A stretch of 40,370 bases of DNA from Chlorobium sp. GTDB lineage: Bacteria; Bacteroidota; Chlorobiia; Chlorobiales; Chlorobiaceae. How positions within the stretch are numbered: position 1 is the first letter of the stretch; each line of letters begins with the position of its first letter. The stretch lies in contig NZ_JAIOZR010000019.1 in assembly GCF_021740465.1 (NCBI RefSeq), positions 1 through 40,370 on the forward strand, read 5' to 3'. The notes under the pieces are model-generated. The model saw only the letters and a list, made by a program, of their open reading frames with translations, was not told where the DNA came from and did not search any database. Positions 15,440-25,387 of the stretch are shown one piece after another. The position numbers and the translations under genes are program-made.

Positions 15440-15978
15440 TCGCCATTGAAGACGATGCGCGCCTCACGCAACTTTTTTCCGGAGAAACCATCCGTAACCG
15501 TGTGGCGGAACTGGGCGCCGCCATTTCCGGAGATTTCAGTAACGTCAGCGAAGCCGACCCGCTTTACCTCATCGCGGTACTCAAAGGCGCTTTCATTTTT
15601 GCTGCCGACCTGATACGGGCCATAACGGTACCCTGTACCATCGATTTTCTCTCTGCATCGAGTTACGGAACCGCCAAAACCTCCTCGGGCACCGTTGCCC
15701 TGCGGCACAGTCTTTCGGTGGCGAACCGCCATGTCCTCCTGATCGAAGACATTGTCGATACAGGACTTACCCTGCAGCGCATAAGCGATGAGCTGACTGC
15801 GCAGCATCCGGCTTCGCTGGGTATCTGCACGCTGCTCGACAAGCCGGCAGCGCGCAAACACCCGGTACGGATAGCCTATACCGGTTTTTCCATACCCGAC
15901 CGGTTCGTTGTCGGCTACGGCATCGACTACGGCGAACACTACCGTCAGCTGCCGTATATAGGATTTTTCAGCTCCTGA
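15436..15978 (+). CDS. hpt: Hypoxanthine phosphoribosyltransferase
   Basis: 180 residues, MIAIEDDARLTQLFSGETIR at the start. The PRPP-binding motif is clear: VLLIEDIVDTGLTLQRIS (acidic pair then D-T-G). Also present are LYLIAVLKGAFIFAADLIRAI, and the base-binding end PDRFVVGYGIDYGEHYRQLPYIGFF, all standard for HPRT. It converts hypoxanthine or guanine plus PRPP to IMP or GMP in the cytoplasm. Its ATG overlaps the stop of the adenine deaminase gene, so both are translated as a coupled pair. Confidence 0.95.
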   Translation: MIAIEDDARLTQLFSGETIRNRVAELGAAISGDFSNVSEADPLYLIAVLKGAFIFAADLIRAITVPCTIDFLSASSYGTAKTSSGTVALRHSLSVANRHVLLIEDIVDTGLTLQRISDELTAQHPASLGICTLLDKPAARKHPVRIAYTGFSIPDRFVVGYGIDYGEHYRQLPYIGFFSS

Positions 15979-16100
15979 CGGCCGCCCCCGTCCACTCCAC
16001 CCTCCCTGCAGATACAGTACATCCGGCATCCCATTATCTTTTCATCACAATAGCACCAAAATGTCTGAAATTTTATTATTTTATTAATATTAGCCCTAAC

Positions 16101-16134
16101 TTATTAAGGAAAATTTTACTATATCCCTTAATAA
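16101..16134. promoter_or_regulatory. Inverted repeat upstream of nifV-nifA, candidate operator
   Basis: TTATTAAGG (16101-16109) and CCTTAATAA (16126-16134) are perfectly complementary nine-base arms with 16 bases between. The site lies 57 bases before the nifV ATG inside an AT-rich gap (15979-16191) that should hold the nifV-nifA promoter. It is a plausible protein-binding site or hairpin. No GG-N10-GC sigma-54 box was found nearby, so nifV-nifA may use a housekeeping promoter. Confidence 0.5.
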
Positions 16135-16191
16135 AACGGACAACAAAACGCATACCGGCACACCCCGCTGAACAGTAAAACGACAGTCGAT

Positions 16192-17361
16192 ATGAAAAAG
16201 GAAGGAACCCGACGAAATGAAGCCGGAGTCAGGCCATGGATCATCGATACCACCCTGCGTGACGGTGAACAGGCGCCAGGAGTGGCTTTCAGCGCCGCGG
16301 AAAAAACACGGATTGCCTGCCTGCTTGCCGAGACCGGGGTCAATGAACTGGAAATCGGTTATCCGGCCATCAGTGAGGAGGAGCGAACGGCAATCAAAGG
16401 CATCGCAGCCCTCAATCTGCCTCTCCGCCTGACCGGATGGGCTCGTGCGGTATGGCAGGATATAGAATACGCCGCCGCCAGCGGAACGGAAGCCGTGCAC
16501 ATCAGTTTCCCGGTTTCGGATCTTTATATGCGGCTGATGGAAAAAGATTACCAGTGGGTACAGGGGCAGCTGCAGGATCTGGTGCCGAGAGCGAAAAAAT
16601 ATTTCAGTTTCGTCAGTGTCGGTGCACAGGATGCGACAAGAGCCGCTCCGGAGGCGCTCCTGGAGTTTGCCGCAGATGCAGCGGCCTGCGGAGCCGACCG
16701 GCTCAGGCTTGCCGACACCGTCGGCATAGCGACTCCGGTTTCGGTCATCGGGCTTGTCCGGCGCCTGAAAGCCTCATGTAAGCTGCCTCTGGAATTTCAT
16801 GCCCATAATGATCTCGGCATGGCGACCGCAAATGCCTTTACCGCCCTCGAAGCCGGATGTACCGCAGTCAGCGTTTCCGTGACAGGCCTGGGCGAACGCG
16901 CAGGAAATGCCGCACTTGAAGAGCTTGCCATAGCGCTGGAGCTCTCGAAAAAATATGCTACGACGCTCGACACCAGCCGACTCGCCGTGCTGTGCGAAAC
17001 CGTCAGCCGTGCGGCAGGCCGTCCCATACAGGATCAGAAACCGGTTGTCGGCAAATCGGCTTTTCAGCATGAATCGGGCATTCACTGCGCTGCGCTCCTC
17101 AAGGATCCGCTCTCCTACCAGCCCTATCTTCCCGAACAGGTCGGAAGAAAAGAGTATGAACTGGTTATCGGAAAACATTCGGGCAGTGCGGCCATTCACC
17201 ACTTTTACAGTTCGCAGGGCATCACGATTTCAAAAGAAGAGAGCGGAAAACTGCTGCCGGCTGTCCGGAAAGCCGCCGGAGAAAAGAAACGTGCCCTGAC
17301 GGAAAAAGAGCTGCAAAGCATCTATCGATCACATTGTCAGACAAGGATCACCTTACCCTAA
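16192..17361 (+). CDS. nifV: NifV, homocitrate synthase
   Basis: 389 residues. The DRE-TIM metallolyase signature is at the start: WIIDTTLRDGEQAPGVAFSA, with GVNELEIGYPAISEEE next. The second signature, LEFHAHNDLGMATANAFTALEAGCTAVSVSVTGLGERAGNAALEE, carries the metal histidines (HAHND). The C-terminal part KHSGSAAIHHFYSSQGI is typical of homocitrate synthase rather than isopropylmalate synthase, and the length fits NifV. It condenses acetyl-CoA and 2-oxoglutarate to homocitrate, the organic ligand of FeMo-cofactor. The stop lies inside the start of nifA, linking cofactor synthesis with regulation in one transcript. No strong ribosome site precedes its ATG. Confidence 0.9.
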   Translation: MKKEGTRRNEAGVRPWIIDTTLRDGEQAPGVAFSAAEKTRIACLLAETGVNELEIGYPAISEEERTAIKGIAALNLPLRLTGWARAVWQDIEYAAASGTEAVHISFPVSDLYMRLMEKDYQWVQGQLQDLVPRAKKYFSFVSVGAQDATRAAPEALLEFAADAAACGADRLRLADTVGIATPVSVIGLVRRLKASCKLPLEFHAHNDLGMATANAFTALEAGCTAVSVSVTGLGERAGNAALEELAIALELSKKYATTLDTSRLAVLCETVSRAAGRPIQDQKPVVGKSAFQHESGIHCAALLKDPLSYQPYLPEQVGRKEYELVIGKHSGSAAIHHFYSSQGITISKEESGKLLPAVRKAAGEKKRALTEKELQSIYRSHCQTRITLP

Positions 17362-19001
17362 CAGACATGCTCATTCCCCAGAAAAAAGAAGACAGCAGCA
17401 TCAGCCTTCTGGCTGAAGTCAGCAGAACCGTCACGATTGAGCACGACATAAACAAAGTACTCCGTCTTGTTTTGTTCATCATGTCGGAACATATGGACAT
17501 GCTGCGCGGCATGATCACCATTCTCAATCGCGACAGTGGCGAACTGTTCATCAACGAATCATTCGGACTGAGCGAAGAGGAAAAAGAGCGGGGACGGTAC
17601 CGTATAGGAGAGGGAATCATCGGACAGGTAGTTAAAACCGGAAAACCCGTTCTCGTACCGAACATCAACGACGAGCCGCTCTTCCTCGACCGTACCCGTT
17701 CCCGTCAGAAAACAAAAATAGATGATCTCTGCTTTATCTGCATCCCCATCAAATCGGGTACGGAAATCATAGGGACGCTCAGTGCCGATCGACAGATCGA
17801 ACCCGCCCTGCCCGCAGACCCTTCAAAACGGGCAAAGGCGGAAAGCGACAGGATGGATATGATGCAGCATTATGTCGATCTGCTCTCCATCATCGCCTCC
17901 ATGATCTCGCAGGCGGTTAGACTCCGGCAGCTTGCACATGAAGAGAGCATGAACGGAAAAAGCCCGTCGCCCCTGCGTACGGGACATAACCTGATCACCC
18001 TGTACCGGGATGAAGAAAAACCTGATGATGATAGTGGCGAAACCGATCGACCGGCAAATATCATCGGCAACTCGAAACCCATGCTTGCACTCTTCAGGAT
18101 GATCGAGAAAATCGCAAAAACCAGTGCAACAACGCTGATACTGGGAGAGAGCGGGGTCGGAAAGGAGCTGGTTGCCAGCGCCATCCACTTCAAGAGCCGT
18201 CGCGCCGAAAAGCCTTTCATCAAATTCAACTGTGCGGCACTTCCTGAAAGCATAGTCGAAAGCGAACTCTTCGGCCATGAGAAAGGGGCTTTTACCGGAG
18301 CTTCAGGCATGCGCCAGGGACGGTTCGAACTTGCCCATACCGGCACTATTTTTCTCGACGAGGTCGGTGAGCTCAGTCTGACCGTACAGGCAAAACTGCT
18401 GCGCATTCTTCAGGAAAAGGAGTTCGAGAGGGTCGGGGGATCGAAAACCATCAAGGTCGATGTCAGGGTCATTGCCGCAACAAACCGGAACCTTGAAGAG
18501 TTGATCAGGGATGGCCGGTTCCGAGAAGATCTGTTCTACCGTCTGAATATTTTCCCGATAACCGTTCCTCCCCTGAGGGAGAGAAAAACCGATATTCTGT
18601 TGCTTGCCGACTACTTTGTAGAAAAATACAACCGGGTCAACCAGAAAGGGATACGGCGCATTTCAACCACATCGATAGACATGCTGATGCGCTATCACTG
18701 GCCGGGGAACGTCCGTGAGCTGGAAAACTGCATCGAGCGGGCGGTCATTCTGAGTGAGGACAACGTCATTCACGGCTACCACCTGCCGCCGAGCCTCCAG
18801 ACCGCCGAGTCGAGCGGCACACCCTACACCGGCTCGCTGCAGCAGAAACTCGATTCGATCGAGAACGAAATGATCATCGAGGCGCTGAAACGCACAAAAG
18901 GCAACATGTCGAGGGCGGCAGCACAGCTCGGACTCTCCGACAGGATCATGGGACTCCGGGTGAAAAAATTCAACATCGACTATCGGAAGTTCAGGCCATA
19001 A
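17334..19001 (+). CDS. nifA: NifA, sigma-54-dependent activator of nif genes
   Basis: 555 residues from a TTG at 17334 that overlaps nifV by 28 bases; an ATG at 17367 is an alternative start, and neither has a clear ribosome site. Domains: GAF at about 25-190 ([29 protein letters not shown]), AAA+ at about 240-475 with Walker A GESGVGKE (about 270), the sigma-54-contacting GAFTGA loop (about 317-322) and Walker [11 protein letters not shown], then a C-terminal Fis-type helix-turn-helix ([21 protein letters not shown]). Between AAA+ and DNA-binding domains no cysteine cluster is seen, so the metal-dependent oxygen sensitivity of rhizobial NifA is not expected. Its target is probably the sigma-54 promoter at 24088. 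Confidence 0.88.
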   Translation: MSDKDHLTLTDMLIPQKKEDSSISLLAEVSRTVTIEHDINKVLRLVLFIMSEHMDMLRGMITILNRDSGELFINESFGLSEEEKERGRYRIGEGIIGQVVKTGKPVLVPNINDEPLFLDRTRSRQKTKIDDLCFICIPIKSGTEIIGTLSADRQIEPALPADPSKRAKAESDRMDMMQHYVDLLSIIASMISQAVRLRQLAHEESMNGKSPSPLRTGHNLITLYRDEEKPDDDSGETDRPANIIGNSKPMLALFRMIEKIAKTSATTLILGESGVGKELVASAIHFKSRRAEKPFIKFNCAALPESIVESELFGHEKGAFTGASGMRQGRFELAHTGTIFLDEVGELSLTVQAKLLRILQEKEFERVGGSKTIKVDVRVIAATNRNLEELIRDGRFREDLFYRLNIFPITVPPLRERKTDILLLADYFVEKYNRVNQKGIRRISTTSIDMLMRYHWPGNVRELENCIERAVILSEDNVIHGYHLPPSLQTAESSGTPYTGSLQQKLDSIENEMIIEALKRTKGNMSRAAAQLGLSDRIMGLRVKKFNIDYRKFRP

Positions 19002-19168
19002 ACCCAACCCATAAAGGCAAGACCTGCAGAACCGCATCAAAAGCTCCCGGCTTGCATGGTATGGTATTCGTTACCTATATTACAGCTAAAATTCACCAGC
19101 AGTCTCTTAAAGCTTTTCCTGTTTCGGATTTAACCGCTGCAGGTTCAACGCATAGGGCCAGCACCCCC

Positions 19169-21205
19169 ATGAAACCACTTCCGGACAACGAAAAAACCGG
19201 CACCCCGCTGAATATGGCGATGGTTCGATTCGATCCGGAATGGGCATACGAAAACACCAACTCCTACTACAGAATCGGCATCATTCCCGGCCGGCATCTG
19301 ATGTTTACCTCCGTCGGCGGTGATCTGCAGCCGGAGTGTGCATCAAAAGCCATCCAGGTGCTTGAGCGGCTCCTCGCTACCGAGCATTTCACCAACAGCA
19401 ACTATACCCGGATCGCTGATTTTTCAGGAGTCGTCAAGCTGCCCATCAACACCCGTCTTCTGTATGCAAACGCCCTGAACAAGCTGCACAGCAAATACAA
19501 TTGCCAGGCCGAAATCACGTATATCTGCGGAGCCTCCCTGCTCTTGAGAACAATGCTCCGCTCCATCGCCTCCTATGTAAAACAGCATCTCGTTTTTGTT
19601 CCGACCGTTGATGAAGCGTTCGATCTGATCAATAAAAAGTCGGTCATTTCGGCCGAACAGCAAAAGCTGGAGCTGATTACCATCACCCGGCAGGATATGA
19701 ATGATTTTGCGGAAATCTGCGGACAGATTCTCCTTGACGACACCTACTCGGTGGATGAAAACCGGAATTTTCTGTGTTCCGACCACCCCCTGCACGAGCT
19801 GTACAAAATCGTATCGGTGCTGAACAGCGATCTGAGGGAACTGCAACGTTCGGAAAGGGAACAGAAGTGCCAGATCGAAGCCGCACTGGAAAACGCCCGA
19901 AGCCTCAATCTCTCCCTCGAGGAAGAGAAAAAGAACGCGCAGAAAAACGAGGAGATACAGCGCATTCTGATCGAAAGCCTGAAAAAGGCCAGAAAAGAGG
20001 CGGAAATCGCAAGCAAGGCCAAAAGCGAATTTCTGGCCAACATGTCGCATGAAATCCGCACCCCGCTGCACGGCGTCATCGGCATGACGGAACTGTTGCT
20101 CGAAACCAGGCTCGACAGCCAGCAGAGGAGCTACTCCAGCACCGCTTATGTAAGCGCCCGACAACTCCATCAGCTGATCAATCACATTCTCGATTTCAGC
20201 AAAATCGAATCCGGACAGCTCGACAAGGAAACATCGGTGCTCGACATCAAGGCCATCTGCAGCGAAATTTTTTCTCTCCTGAACGACAACGCCCTGAAAA
20301 AAGGCCTTCTCCTGACAGTCAACATTGCGGACGGAATACCCGGAACGCTTCTCGGCTATCCGGTTTATCTGCAGCAGGCGCTGATCAACCTGGTTCAGAA
20401 TGCCATCAAATTCACCTACAAGGGCGAAGTCATGATCAGCATCGAACCCGTATCCGACACCCCCGAAAAGATATTCCTCCGCATAGCCGTCCGGGATACC
20501 GGCATAGGCATTCCCGAAGCACAAAAAGATCTGGTTTTTCAGCGCTTTACACAACTCGACTCCTCCGCCACACGCAAGGAGGGAGGGGCCGGGCTCGGAC
20601 TGGCCATAACGACAAAACTGGTGGAGTTCATGGGCGGCAAACTCAATCTCAGGAGTACGGAAAACAAAGGCTCCGAGTTCTGGTTCACGCTTCCGCTCAT
20701 CAAGAGGGTTGAAGAGACGAAAAAAACCTCCGTTGGCGTCGGCCAGCCTGTAAAAAATCCCGAATTGCCTGCAGACACCCCTGAAAAACCTCAACCCTCC
20801 GGAGAGAGCGACCAGCAGGGAAAAACAAGACTGCTTCTGGTTGAAGACAACATCATCAACCAGAAGGTAGCCGCGGCCATGCTCTCGAAACTGAACTTCT
20901 CGGTCGATACCGCTACAAACGGCATCGAGGCACTCGATGCCCTGAAAACAAACGACTACGCACTGGTAATCATGGACCTCCAGATGCCGGTTATGGGAGG
21001 TCTCGAAGCGGTTAAAGCAATAAGAAACCGGGAAAGGGAAATTGCAAATCCCGATATTCCGGTCGTTGCCATGACGGCCAATGCAACGCAGGAAGACAAG
21101 GATGAGTGCCTGAATGCCGGAATGAATGCATTCATTACAAAACCGGTCATGATGCAGGATCTTCAGAATGTGCTGAAAAAATGGATTCCCCGCTTCCGCT
21201 GCTGA
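19169..21205 (+). CDS. Hybrid sensor histidine kinase with C-terminal receiver
   Basis: 678 residues from the ATG at 19169; the frame is open to 19052 but the extra 39 residues do not look like protein. The first 200 residues (from [20 protein letters not shown]) are soluble, without a membrane span, and I cannot assign a known sensor domain; a SpoIIAA/STAS-like fold is possible. A coiled coil follows (about 225-290). HisKA has the phospho-acceptor in [20 protein letters not shown] (His about 294), HATPase has [20 protein letters not shown] and [13 protein letters not shown], and the receiver has [18 protein letters not shown] with phospho-Asp in [12 protein letters not shown] (about 602). 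It follows nifA by about 170 bases. A link to nitrogen regulation is suggested only by position. Confidence 0.88.
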   Translation: MKPLPDNEKTGTPLNMAMVRFDPEWAYENTNSYYRIGIIPGRHLMFTSVGGDLQPECASKAIQVLERLLATEHFTNSNYTRIADFSGVVKLPINTRLLYANALNKLHSKYNCQAEITYICGASLLLRTMLRSIASYVKQHLVFVPTVDEAFDLINKKSVISAEQQKLELITITRQDMNDFAEICGQILLDDTYSVDENRNFLCSDHPLHELYKIVSVLNSDLRELQRSEREQKCQIEAALENARSLNLSLEEEKKNAQKNEEIQRILIESLKKARKEAEIASKAKSEFLANMSHEIRTPLHGVIGMTELLLETRLDSQQRSYSSTAYVSARQLHQLINHILDFSKIESGQLDKETSVLDIKAICSEIFSLLNDNALKKGLLLTVNIADGIPGTLLGYPVYLQQALINLVQNAIKFTYKGEVMISIEPVSDTPEKIFLRIAVRDTGIGIPEAQKDLVFQRFTQLDSSATRKEGGAGLGLAITTKLVEFMGGKLNLRSTENKGSEFWFTLPLIKRVEETKKTSVGVGQPVKNPELPADTPEKPQPSGESDQQGKTRLLLVEDNIINQKVAAAMLSKLNFSVDTATNGIEALDALKTNDYALVIMDLQMPVMGGLEAVKAIRNREREIANPDIPVVAMTANATQEDKDECLNAGMNAFITKPVMMQDLQNVLKKWIPRFRC

Positions 21206-21242
21206 AACGCCTGATCCTTTTACGGAACCGCTGCCTTCCGGG

Positions 21243-22202
21243 TTACTGTGCCATACCGGCGATATGTCGTTTGATGAGAGCGGTCTCCTCCCCGGTGAGT
21301 CTGAACTCCCCTGCTCCGATAATACCCTCAACCTGGGCGGCGCTGCGTCCTCCTACAATCGCCCCGGTCAGGGCAGGATGGCGCAGGGTCCATGCGATTG
21401 CCACCTCGCCGGGCGAACGTCCATAAGGGGAACCGATGCTGCGGAGCAGTTCGACCAGTTCAAGATTTGCCGTCAGACGAGGCTCCTGAAACTCCCTGTT
21501 TTCGCGTCGCCAGTCATCAGGCGAAAAGTTTTCAACCCGTTCACGCGTCATGGCACCGGTCAGCATACCGGAAAGCATGGGGGAATAGACGATTACTCCG
21601 ATTTCGCGCTCCATGCAGAAAGGGAAAATTTCCGTTTCAACTGCGGGCCGAAGCATCGAATAGGGAGGCTGGAGAGATTCGACAGGCGCGATCGGCATGA
21701 CACGGCGCATCTGTTCGACATTGAAATTTGAAACCCCTATATGCCGGACAAGCCCCTCTTCCCTGAGAGCGGCCATCGTCTGCCACCCCTCTTCAATGTC
21801 GGGCTCGGGATTAGGCCAGTGTATCTGGTAAAGATCGATGGTATCGACCTTGAGACGCTTCAGGCTCTCTTCGCATTCACGCCGGATCGAATCAGTCTTG
21901 AGACTGCTGCTCATCCGGCGTTGTTCATTCCAGACCAGCGAGCATTTGGTGAACACATAAGGTTTGTGCTCCATACCCTCAAGAGCCCGAGCAACCAGTT
22001 CTTCCGAATGACCGAGCCCGTAAACCGCTGCGGTATCGATCCAGTTGATACCGAGTTCAACGGCGCGCTGAATAGCATGTATGGCCTCAGCGTCATCCTG
22101 GGCCCCCCATCCGTATGCCCAGTCACCTCCGCCTATTGCCCAGCTCCCGAAACCCAGGGGAGTCAGATGCATGTCCGTATTGCCGAGTTGCCGTTTCTGC
22201 AT
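21243..22202 (-). CDS. Aldo/keto reductase
   Basis: 319 residues, MQKRQLGNTDMHLTPLGFGS at the start. The catalytic tetrad is present: Asp and Tyr in WIDTAAVYGLGHSEELVARAL, Lys in VFTKCSLVW, His in LYQIHWPNPEPD. NADPH-binding residues are in the late part (SPGEVAIAWTLRHPALTGAIVGGRSAAQVE). It reduces aldehydes or ketones with NADPH; the substrate cannot be told. It converges with the kinase gene (37 bases between stops) and diverges from the sugar dehydrogenase gene. No evident functional link to nif or dsr. Confidence 0.9.
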   Translation of the reverse strand: MQKRQLGNTDMHLTPLGFGSWAIGGGDWAYGWGAQDDAEAIHAIQRAVELGINWIDTAAVYGLGHSEELVARALEGMEHKPYVFTKCSLVWNEQRRMSSSLKTDSIRRECEESLKRLKVDTIDLYQIHWPNPEPDIEEGWQTMAALREEGLVRHIGVSNFNVEQMRRVMPIAPVESLQPPYSMLRPAVETEIFPFCMEREIGVIVYSPMLSGMLTGAMTRERVENFSPDDWRRENREFQEPRLTANLELVELLRSIGSPYGRSPGEVAIAWTLRHPALTGAIVGGRSAAQVEGIIGAGEFRLTGEETALIKRHIAGMAQ

Positions 22203-22324
22203 GATGTTATGGTTTGTCTGTGTTGCATCTGTTATCCGAAAAAATCCATCGCTGCCTTATAATAAGAAAGATAAGACAAACATACCCGATCGCCCCCTGG
22301 AGAACATCCTGCGACAGCTCGACT

Positions 22325-22358
22325 CCGAAGCATAAACGGAACTGTTTATGGTATTCGG
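22325..22358. promoter_or_regulatory. Interrupted inverted repeat in a divergent promoter region
   Basis: CATAAAC (22331-22337) and GTTTATG (22344-22350) are perfect arms with a six-base loop; outer arms CCGAA (22325-22329) and TTCGG (22354-22358) extend the pairing. The site is between the divergent aldo/keto reductase and sugar dehydrogenase genes and could be an operator or a leader hairpin for the latter. Confidence 0.4.
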
Positions 22359-22424
22359 GTGTCTTGATAGGAAAACCCGGACTCACTGCCTGAAAACATC
22401 CGTAACCGGAACATACTACCTGCT

Positions 22425-23555
22425 ATGGCAAAGATTAAACATGCCGTGTTGCTCTGCTGCCTGCTGTTTTTCTGGACTTTGAGCGCATGTGCCGATAATC
22501 CGCAAGGCATGACGGTCGACGGGCGGAGATACCGTATTGTCACCCTTGCAGGAAATCTCGATCATCCCTGGTCGGTGGCGTTCCTTCCCGACGGATCTTT
22601 TCTGGTAACCGAAAGAAGCGGACAGCTGCTGAAAATCAGCCGCGACGGCAAAAAACGGGAGCATATCAAGGGCGTGCCTCCGGTTGCCGCAGAAGATCAG
22701 GGCGGCCTTATGGACATTATTATGGATCCGTCGTTCCTTTCAAACCGCACCCTGTACTTTTCCTTTTCAGCAAGTGGTCCAGGGGGAACCGGCACCGAAG
22801 TGGCCCGGGCACAACTGAACGGAACGAAGCTCGGCAACGTACGCGTTATTTTCAGGGCCCTTCCGAAAACTCCGGTCAGCAAACATTACGGCTCCCGCCT
22901 CCTGATAGCTCCGGACGGCAAACTGCTCGTCACGCTCGGTGAAAAAACCATCATGCTGGAAGCGCAGAACAGAGGGAACCATCTCGGAAGCGTCATACGC
23001 ATCAACCCGGACGGCACCATTCCCGAGGACAATCCGTTCCGCCGGATAAAAGGCTACCGTCCGGAAATCTACACTTACGGACACCGCAACATTCAGGGGA
23101 TTATCAAACATCCCACGACCGGAGATATCTGGATACACGAGCACGGCCCTCTCGGCGGCGATGAACTCAACATTCTCAAAAAAGGTGCAAACTACGGCTG
23201 GCCGGTTGTGACACACGGAATCGATTACAGCGGAGCGATCATTTCCACGAGAAAAACCGCCCCCGGCATCGAGTCGCCGATACTCTACTGGACCCCGTGC
23301 ATCGCGCCTTCCGGTATGACCTTTTATACCGGAAACCGTTTTCCCGAATGGAAAGGCAATCTGTTTGCAGGCTCCCTTGTGCAGCTCCACCTCCGACGCA
23401 TCGTGCTTGACGGCAAAAAAACTGTCCGGCAGCAGGTGCTGTTGCGGGCTTTAAACGAACGAATTCGTGATGTCCGGGAGGGACCCGACGGGTTCCTCTA
23501 TCTTCTGACGGACAGCGACAACGGACGCCTGCTGCGCATCGAACCGTCCGGATAA
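22425..23555 (+). CDS. PQQ-dependent aldose sugar dehydrogenase-like lipoprotein
   Basis: 376 residues. The N-terminus MAKIKHAVLLCCLLFFWTLS followed by ACADN is a lipoprotein signal with lipobox LSAC, so the mature protein is membrane-anchored in the periplasm. The rest is a six-bladed propeller of the soluble glucose dehydrogenase/YliI family: DHPWSVAFLPDGSFLVTERSG, HYGSRLLIAPDGKLLVTLGE (with the family's catalytic histidine region), YTYGHRNIQGI, HEHGPLGGDELNILKKGANYGWPVV, and VREGPDGFLYLLTDSDNGRLLRIEP. The family oxidises aldoses with PQQ and passes electrons to quinone or cytochrome. No PQQ synthesis gene is in the window, so the true cofactor and substrate are open. Confidence 0.85.
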   Translation: MAKIKHAVLLCCLLFFWTLSACADNPQGMTVDGRRYRIVTLAGNLDHPWSVAFLPDGSFLVTERSGQLLKISRDGKKREHIKGVPPVAAEDQGGLMDIIMDPSFLSNRTLYFSFSASGPGGTGTEVARAQLNGTKLGNVRVIFRALPKTPVSKHYGSRLLIAPDGKLLVTLGEKTIMLEAQNRGNHLGSVIRINPDGTIPEDNPFRRIKGYRPEIYTYGHRNIQGIIKHPTTGDIWIHEHGPLGGDELNILKKGANYGWPVVTHGIDYSGAIISTRKTAPGIESPILYWTPCIAPSGMTFYTGNRFPEWKGNLFAGSLVQLHLRRIVLDGKKTVRQQVLLRALNERIRDVREGPDGFLYLLTDSDNGRLLRIEPSG

Positions 23556-23580
23556 TAACATTCCGCCATCCGGCCCTGCC

Positions 23581-23619
23581 CATTCCGGAAACAGGAATGA
23601 GGCCCCGAACAGGAGGGGC
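23581..23619 (+). terminator. Tandem hairpins after the sugar dehydrogenase gene
   Basis: Two stem-loops lie just past the stop codon: CATTCC (23581-23586) with GGAATG (23594-23599), and GCCCC (23602-23606) with GGGGC (23615-23619), the second followed by ATATTTTC. This is a plausible though not perfect rho-independent terminator separating this gene from the nif promoter region. Confidence 0.5.
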
Positions 23620-23635
23620 ATATTTTCTTGCCTCG

Positions 23636-24087
23636 AAAAGCTACAAAAAAGTATTTTTTTCAGGTACTCCCGAACATACAAGACAACATAGCCCTTTCTG
23701 CCCGGCCGCAACGCCTCCTCATCCTCTCCGGCGATCGGTACAGCACGCTTTCAACCCTCATCGCCCAAAGAGCGGTACCGAAAAAACGCTCACCCGCGAC
23801 CTCACGACAAGCCGCTTCCACAATCCTTCACATGCCCCCTCACCGGAAAATGACCCTGTACGAAGTACTGGACGTACAAGCAGATAAAAAAATACGGAAA
23901 TGTAGCTTCCTGAAATATCACACGGAAGTGTAGATTTTTTTTGCTGCAAAAATCACGCCCGGCTAAAAAATTACGATGACCCTCAGAAAAAGAGCTGGCT
24001 GGATAAAACCAGGAAGCCCTTACAAAAAAAAGAGTTGACACCAATCAGCAACAAAAGAAAAAACAAACCTCCCCGAACAGCACCATC
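23636..24087 (+). promoter_or_regulatory. Long upstream region of nifH, no gene seen
   Basis: About 450 bases with no convincing coding sequence; the short open frames have no family resemblance. The region should contain activator sites for the sigma-54 promoter that follows. I found no classical NifA site TGT-N10-ACA. Two sites with wider spacing are present: TGTACG-N10-CGTACA at 23857-23878 and TGT-N16-ACA at 23901-23922, both TGT-N16-ACA and 44 bases apart. A CTTCC/GGAAG inverted pair overlaps the second. Whether these bind NifA or another protein is unknown. Confidence 0.4.
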
Positions 24088-24103
24088 TGGCATGCCTCTT
24101 GCA
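24088..24103 (+). promoter_or_regulatory. Sigma-54 (-24/-12) promoter of the nif operon
   Basis: TGGCATGCCTCTTGCA has the invariant GG (24089-24090) and GC (24101-24102) with exactly ten bases between, and near-consensus flanks (TGGCA, TTGCA). It lies 88 bases before the nifH ATG. Transcription should start near 24113. Together with the NifA-type activator encoded at 17334-19001 this explains nitrogen-regulated expression of nifH onwards. Confidence 0.88.
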
Positions 24104-24178
24104 TGTAATTATCATAAATAATCAGGTTTCAAGAAAAAATATCCTGAATTATTTATAGAAAAGACAATGATAACCTAA

Positions 24179-25015
<837 letters not shown>

Positions 25016-25033
25016 TAAACGGAGAACTCGCAC

Positions 25034-25387
25034 ATGTTAATGATCAGAACAATCGTCAGGCCGGAAAAAGTCCATGAAGTCATGCAGGGGCTGCTCGATG
25101 CAGGCTACCCGGCCGTTACAAAAATCTCGGTTGTAGGACGGGGAAAACAGCGTGGCCTTCGCGTCGGCGATGTCGTGTACGATGAACTGCCCAAAGAGAT
25201 GCTCTTCGTCGTGGTTCCCGATGTCGACAAGGATTTCGTGATCCGGGCAATTCTCGACAATGCCAAATCCGATGGTGAAGGGAAATTCGGTGACGGCAAA
25301 ATCTTTGTATCCGCCGTCGAAGAGGTCTATACCATCAGCTCCGGAACGAAGGAAAGCGAGCCGGCCCTCGCCGGTAAGGAGGCCTGA
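25034..25387 (+). CDS. nifI1: NifI1, PII-like nitrogenase regulator
   Basis: 117 residues of the GlnB/PII fold: MLMIRTIVRPEKVHEVMQGL, then AGYPAVTKISVVGRGKQRGLRVGDVVYDELPKEMLFVVVPDVDKDFVIRAILDNAKSDGEGKFGDGKIFVSAVEEVYTI. The T-loop lacks the uridylylated tyrosine motif of GlnB. NifI1 and NifI2 form a complex that inhibits nitrogenase MoFe protein when ammonium is present and is released by 2-oxoglutarate. Location between nifH and nifD is diagnostic. Its stop shares one base with the nifI2 start (TGATG). Confidence 0.95.
   Translation: MLMIRTIVRPEKVHEVMQGLLDAGYPAVTKISVVGRGKQRGLRVGDVVYDELPKEMLFVVVPDVDKDFVIRAILDNAKSDGEGKFGDGKIFVSAVEEVYTISSGTKESEPALAGKEA

Noticed and set aside
16140-16191. Sigma-54 promoter before nifV (GGCACACCCCGC)
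   Set aside because: The GG and GC pairs are eight bases apart, not ten.
23628-23933. Possible 101-residue protein upstream of nifH
   Set aside because: No family resemblance, no ribosome site, and composition unlike the neighbours; it overlaps the probable terminator and regulatory region.
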